A stretch of 39,656 bases of DNA from a virus: IMG/VR virus record IMGVR_UViG_3300018080_000320, positions 1 through 39,656 of that record, one strand, 5' to 3'. How positions within the stretch are numbered: position 1 is the stretch's first letter; every line of letters begins with the position of its first letter. Below, piece after piece: positions 36,822 to 39,656 of the stretch. A model generated the notes under the pieces. The model was not told the origin of the DNA. It made no database searches and saw nothing but the letters and a program-made list of their open reading frames with translations. A program made the translations under genes and the position numbers.

Positions 36822-37859
36822 TTAGCGCAAACTGTTGATGTATTCGTTATAAGCCCGCTGTGCCAAGTTCCGAATTGCAATTTGACCCATCGGCATACCT
36901 ACCAATTCGGGGCGTTGGGCACGAATCTCGGCTTCAAAATCGGCCACCGTTTTCTGTGGTTGGGCAGGAACCCCCGCAGGAGGAGGTGTAATCGGAGGCG
37001 CAACTGGAGCAGCACTCTGCTGTGCCTGCGCCGCACCCTGCAGTGCCCCGCGAACATCACCAAACACTTCCTTGCCCTTTTCAACCCCTCGCTCAACGAG
37101 TTGTCTCGGCGCAAGCGATCGCTCGGGACGTGATCCAAAAGGAAACGGAAGCCTATCCCATATATTCCAATCCCGTATACCGAAACCGCCACCTCCATCA
37201 CCCCGGGGCTGGGGAGTGTTTCGCAATAACCACGCCAAAGCTTTCTCCCGCGCCTGGGGAACACCCGTTGCACGGGCAACATCATCCAGGAACAATTCCC
37301 GGAGTACAGGATCAGTCGCCGGATCACCGTTGCGGAATTGAATCCAGTCTACATAGAACGCAAACGCACCCTCGGGGTCTACCATACCCTCGGGTGTAAA
37401 GAAAGAACGCTTGGGTTCGGCACCTTCCGGTTGCCGCAGTTGTGCCCGCAATTCTTCCAGTTGAGCCTGATAGCCGTATTCCTCTTCGCGTAGTGCCCGC
37501 TGCTTCTCTTCCCATGCCGCCTTCTGCTCAGCATACATGCGATCCCGCTCCGCTTGAGAAGTGGGCAAAGCATATCCTTCGGGAAAGATGCGATACATGG
37601 GTATATGAATCCCTGGTTCCGCTGAACGCGGGTCCAGTTCCTTCCACCGTGCCTCGGTGCGTAGGCGTTCCTCCTGGGCCATTTCACCCTGATAGCGATC
37701 CATTTCCTGTTGTGCTTGCCATCGCTGCAAGGCCAGTTGCTCCTCCCGGAGCTTCTGCATAGCCGCTTCTCGGGCTTGCTCGTCTTGACGGAGCTTGCCT
37801 GCGAGAAAAGCGTCTACTCCGGCCTGTACGCCTCTACCTAATGCGTCCCATACGCCCAT
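36822..37859 (-). CDS. Coiled-coil internal virion protein, 345 aa
   Basis: ATG after TAAGGAGTAATCT. The first 150 residues are a Gln/Glu/Arg coiled coil (REEQLALQRWQAQQEMDRYQ). Residues 160-230 have a compact acidic region (GAFAFYVDWIQFRNGDP) and the rest is Pro/Ala-rich to a final helix. Position between two ejection-type proteins suggests an internal core or ejection partner. No catalytic motif. Confidence 0.65.
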   Translation of the reverse strand: MGVWDALGRGVQAGVDAFLAGKLRQDEQAREAAMQKLREEQLALQRWQAQQEMDRYQGEMAQEERLRTEARWKELDPRSAEPGIHIPMYRIFPEGYALPTSQAERDRMYAEQKAAWEEKQRALREEEYGYQAQLEELRAQLRQPEGAEPKRSFFTPEGMVDPEGAFAFYVDWIQFRNGDPATDPVLRELFLDDVARATGVPQAREKALAWLLRNTPQPRGDGGGGFGIRDWNIWDRLPFPFGSRPERSLAPRQLVERGVEKGKEVFGDVRGALQGAAQAQQSAAPVAPPITPPPAGVPAQPQKTVADFEAEIRAQRPELVGMPMGQIAIRNLAQRAYNEYINSLR

Positions 37860-37869
37860 AGATTACTCC

Positions 37870-38229
37870 TTATACGCTGCGCGATTTACTCTTTCTGTAA
37901 TAAGCATTTACAGTGATCGTATCCGTACTGCCGCTTCGCACACAACCGATGCGGAACTTCCGCAGATCTTTCACTACAATCGAAAATGAGTTCGGATCAA
38001 TTTCCTTCTCGATCGTATACTGTGCATGGTACTTGGTATCCCAATTCTCCGAGGATTCATCCAGAGTACCGTACACACTGACGGTCAGATCATCGGTTGG
38101 AGTCCCGGGAAAATCAGCCTTTACCTGTACGTGCGCGACTTCCTCATCTTCCAGAACTACAGCACTGGAAAACAGTTCTGTGCCCGCCACGGACACATCA
38201 CTCATAATCTGAGCTTTGTTACTCCACAT
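37870..38229 (-). CDS. Small beta-rich virion protein, 119 aa
   Basis: ATG after AGAGGAGTAAAAG. MWSNKAQIMSDVSVAGTELF, then VAHVQVKADFPG and TDTITVNAYYRKSK form a beta-sandwich pattern common in small phage decoration or tail-accessory proteins. No domain assignment is made. Confidence 0.6.
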   Translation of the reverse strand: MWSNKAQIMSDVSVAGTELFSSAVVLEDEEVAHVQVKADFPGTPTDDLTVSVYGTLDESSENWDTKYHAQYTIEKEIDPNSFSIVVKDLRKFRIGCVRSGSTDTITVNAYYRKSKSRSV

Positions 38230-38242
38230 CTTTTACTCCTCT

Positions 38243-39148
38243 TTACTTTGCGCCTAACGCTGCTCCGGCCACGGTTGCCCCGCCGCCGATCAGGTTGCCA
38301 AAGAAATTAGCCCATCTATCTTTCTTCGCCTCGTTCTGCACCATTTCCAACTGTGCCGTATCGAGGTTGAATTGATTCATAATCCGCTGCAACTCCAACT
38401 GCCGGTCTGCATCGGACATATCCAGGGTTGCGTTGATTTGATCGATCGCCCGCTCCAGATCGCCCTGGTGCATGTTGAGCTGCGTTGCCAGTTCCTCGCG
38501 ACCCAACGCAATCTGAGCGTTAGTCTGCGCCATTTGTGCAGCCAGTTCACCGGACCCCAGGCTAAGCTGTGAAGCAAGCGCCTCGCGCTGCTGTGCCAAC
38601 TGAGCGTTCGAAAGGGCTTGCTGCAGACCCATTTGCTGCAAGTTCTGTTGTCCCTGTTGGATCGCCTGAATCGCCGGAAGTACCTGGGCAGCACCCTGAG
38701 CCTCGATTTGTCCACGGGCCTGCTGACCAGAGGCCAAGAGTTGCTGATCGATGTCACCATAACTCCGACTGAGAACACCGCTCTGCCCCAATCCACGGCT
38801 ATAGGCATCTGCCTCGGCCTGTCTCCGGGCTTCCTCGGCCTGTTGCTGTACAGGAGCCATCATACCCGTATACATCGTCTGCTTCTGTTCCGGGGAATAT
38901 CCACCGTACTGGATAATGTTGGCAAGCTGTGCAATCGCATTTTGCTCCACTCCAGCATACGGGGTCTGCTGACCCCAATTCCAGGCAGATTGTGCTTGCT
39001 GCGGATTATATGCCTGCCACCCTCCGAGAGAGACGGGCTGAATCTGCCCTACTTGCCGGGGTTTCCAGTTCAACGACTGCCGCTCAGTCGTTTTTGCCGT
39101 AGTAGATCCCTGCCATTCGGGAGGGGTTATTTGATTAAAAAGACCCAT
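38243..39148 (-). CDS. Gln-rich internal virion protein, 301 aa
   Basis: ATG after TAGGAGCAAATT. The YGGYSPEQKQTMYTGMMAPV segment, followed by a long Ala/Gln coiled coil (QQAEEARRQAEADAYSRGLG), is typical of a family of short-tailed phage internal proteins. The C-terminus ends in a Gly/Ala membrane-like helix (GGGATVAGAALGAK). It is expected to be injected or to line the internal core. Confidence 0.72.
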   Translation of the reverse strand: MGLFNQITPPEWQGSTTAKTTERQSLNWKPRQVGQIQPVSLGGWQAYNPQQAQSAWNWGQQTPYAGVEQNAIAQLANIIQYGGYSPEQKQTMYTGMMAPVQQQAEEARRQAEADAYSRGLGQSGVLSRSYGDIDQQLLASGQQARGQIEAQGAAQVLPAIQAIQQGQQNLQQMGLQQALSNAQLAQQREALASQLSLGSGELAAQMAQTNAQIALGREELATQLNMHQGDLERAIDQINATLDMSDADRQLELQRIMNQFNLDTAQLEMVQNEAKKDRWANFFGNLIGGGATVAGAALGAK

Positions 39149-39157
39149 AATTTGCTC

Positions 39158-39253
39158 CTATAATCCTTGACCGCACGACATTAAACCCGCAATCAAAACT
39201 CCGAGATAGAATCCCGCAAATCCAATAAATAATTTTAGAAACAGTGCTGACAT
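39158..39253 (-). CDS. 31-aa hydrophobic micropeptide
   Basis: ATG overlaps the upstream stop as TAATG. MSALFLKLFIGFAGFYLGVL, then IAGLMSCGQGL: one membrane helix, with LMSC near the end that could act as a lipobox. The stop is part of the ribosome site of the next gene. Confidence 0.55.
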   Translation of the reverse strand: MSALFLKLFIGFAGFYLGVLIAGLMSCGQGL

Positions 39254-39656
39254 TAATACACTACCCCAATATCTACAGACCACATCACATCATCTGCAGC
39301 CGCATCATCTTCACAATACGTAATTGTCACGGTCACCTGTGTTCCGTTAATGGTGACAGTATCCACCCTCCACTGAGGCACCGCACTGGCTTTCAGCGCA
39401 GAAAGAGAAGATGTGTCAAGGTCAAAATTAACAAACAGAAAGGTGAGCGCCTGGACACTGCCCGAAAAAGTAAAAACTTTATTTCGAGTTGCCCAAGTTC
39501 CCGTTGTTCCCGTGGTCCATTTCTCATCGAAATGTTGTGATTCAAAAGTCATGGCTAATACCTCTCTTCCATTCTTGTCTGTTAATACACCGTTAACAGT
39601 GACATTATTTGAAAATGTTTTATGATCAGCAATCGTTTCATCTCCCGTATCATGTA
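39253..39656 (-). CDS. Tail fibre / virion protein, C-terminal part (cut by window end)
   Basis: The open frame extends to the window end with GDETIADHKTFSNNVTVNG, a classic fibre-shaft text, before the part MTFESQHFDEKW. A ribosome site AGAGAGG precedes an internal ATG at 39552, so a 99-residue start is possible, but the upstream residues are so fibre-like that a longer gene is favoured. Beta-rich, ending in VDIGVVY. It probably continues the gene cut at the window start: the last codon there is followed by a one-base frame gap. Confidence 0.6.
   Translation of the reverse strand, partial: HDTGDETIADHKTFSNNVTVNGVLTDKNGREVLAMTFESQHFDEKWTTGTTGTWATRNKVFTFSGSVQALTFLFVNFDLDTSSLSALKASAVPQWRVDTVTINGTQVTVTITYCEDDAAADDVMWSVDIGVVY

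Noticed and set aside
1-39656. CRISPR array or diversity-generating retroelement
   Set aside because: No regularly spaced repeat with variable spacers and no reverse transcriptase was seen; the plus-strand motif copies are irregularly spaced.

Overview
The window is almost entirely one temperate, short-tailed (podovirus-like) bacteriophage genome. It shows a P22/T7-style virion set: large terminase, portal, scaffold, major capsid protein, adaptor, beta-propeller hub, fibres and large ejection-type proteins. No tail tube, sheath or tape measure is visible. A tyrosine integrase, an Xre-type repressor and a small excisionase-like protein mark it as temperate. An amidase and membrane-anchored coiled-coil proteins resembling spanins suggest a diderm (Gram-negative type) host. 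Promoters match the sigma-70 consensus and ribosome binding sites are strong. I cannot name the host.

Layout, in the direction of transcription. (1) 10073 down to 1 on the minus strand: consensus promoter, membrane protein, terminase, portal, scaffold (with its own promoter), capsid, adaptor, hub, three tandem paralogous small virion proteins and a fibre gene cut by the window start. (2) 39656 down to 31808, minus strand: the probable other part of that fibre gene, internal/ejection proteins, a 642-aa fibre and a small membrane protein. The genes at the two window ends look like parts of one gene, so this is probably a circularly permuted, near-complete genome of about 40 kb. (3) 31731 down to 28405, minus: lysis and accessory block under a repressor-operator promoter (amidase, metallophosphoesterase, secreted proteins, holin-like protein, overlapping spanin-like pair). 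(4) 28401 to 27708: tRNA cluster (His, Cys, a degenerate tRNA-like sequence, Gly, Ile) surrounding a 3' tRNA-Gly fragment that is the likely attP core. (5) 27691 to 25606: secreted protein, integrase, convergent repressor and the divergent lysogeny/early promoters. (6) 25606 down to 19292, minus: early replication and recombination operon (excisionase-like, YqaJ exonuclease, RecT, replication initiator, zinc proteins, HTH proteins, RuvC-like resolvase). (7) 16116 to 19045 on the plus strand: an isolated cassette of eight uncharacterised genes with its own promoter, terminator, structured leader RNA and a recurrent 10-bp motif. (8) 15836 down to 10173, minus: about 22 tiny, mostly ATGA-overlapped genes (zinc-ribbon proteins, micro-membrane proteins, RNA ligase, glycosyltransferase-like, metallopeptidase) ending at a strong terminator.

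The repressor probably controls at least three dispersed promoters through a CTATCA-N2-TGATAG operator: the early leftward promoter, the lysis promoter at 31.77 kb and, with weaker matches, the plus-strand cassette promoter at 16.04 kb. The least explained parts are the plus-strand cassette with its nine GAAT(C/A)GGACG repeats, two candidate structured RNAs (17775-17841 and 19156-19235), and the overlapping coiled-coil membrane genes next to the tRNA cluster. All functions come from reading translations and motifs by eye. No database search was run.
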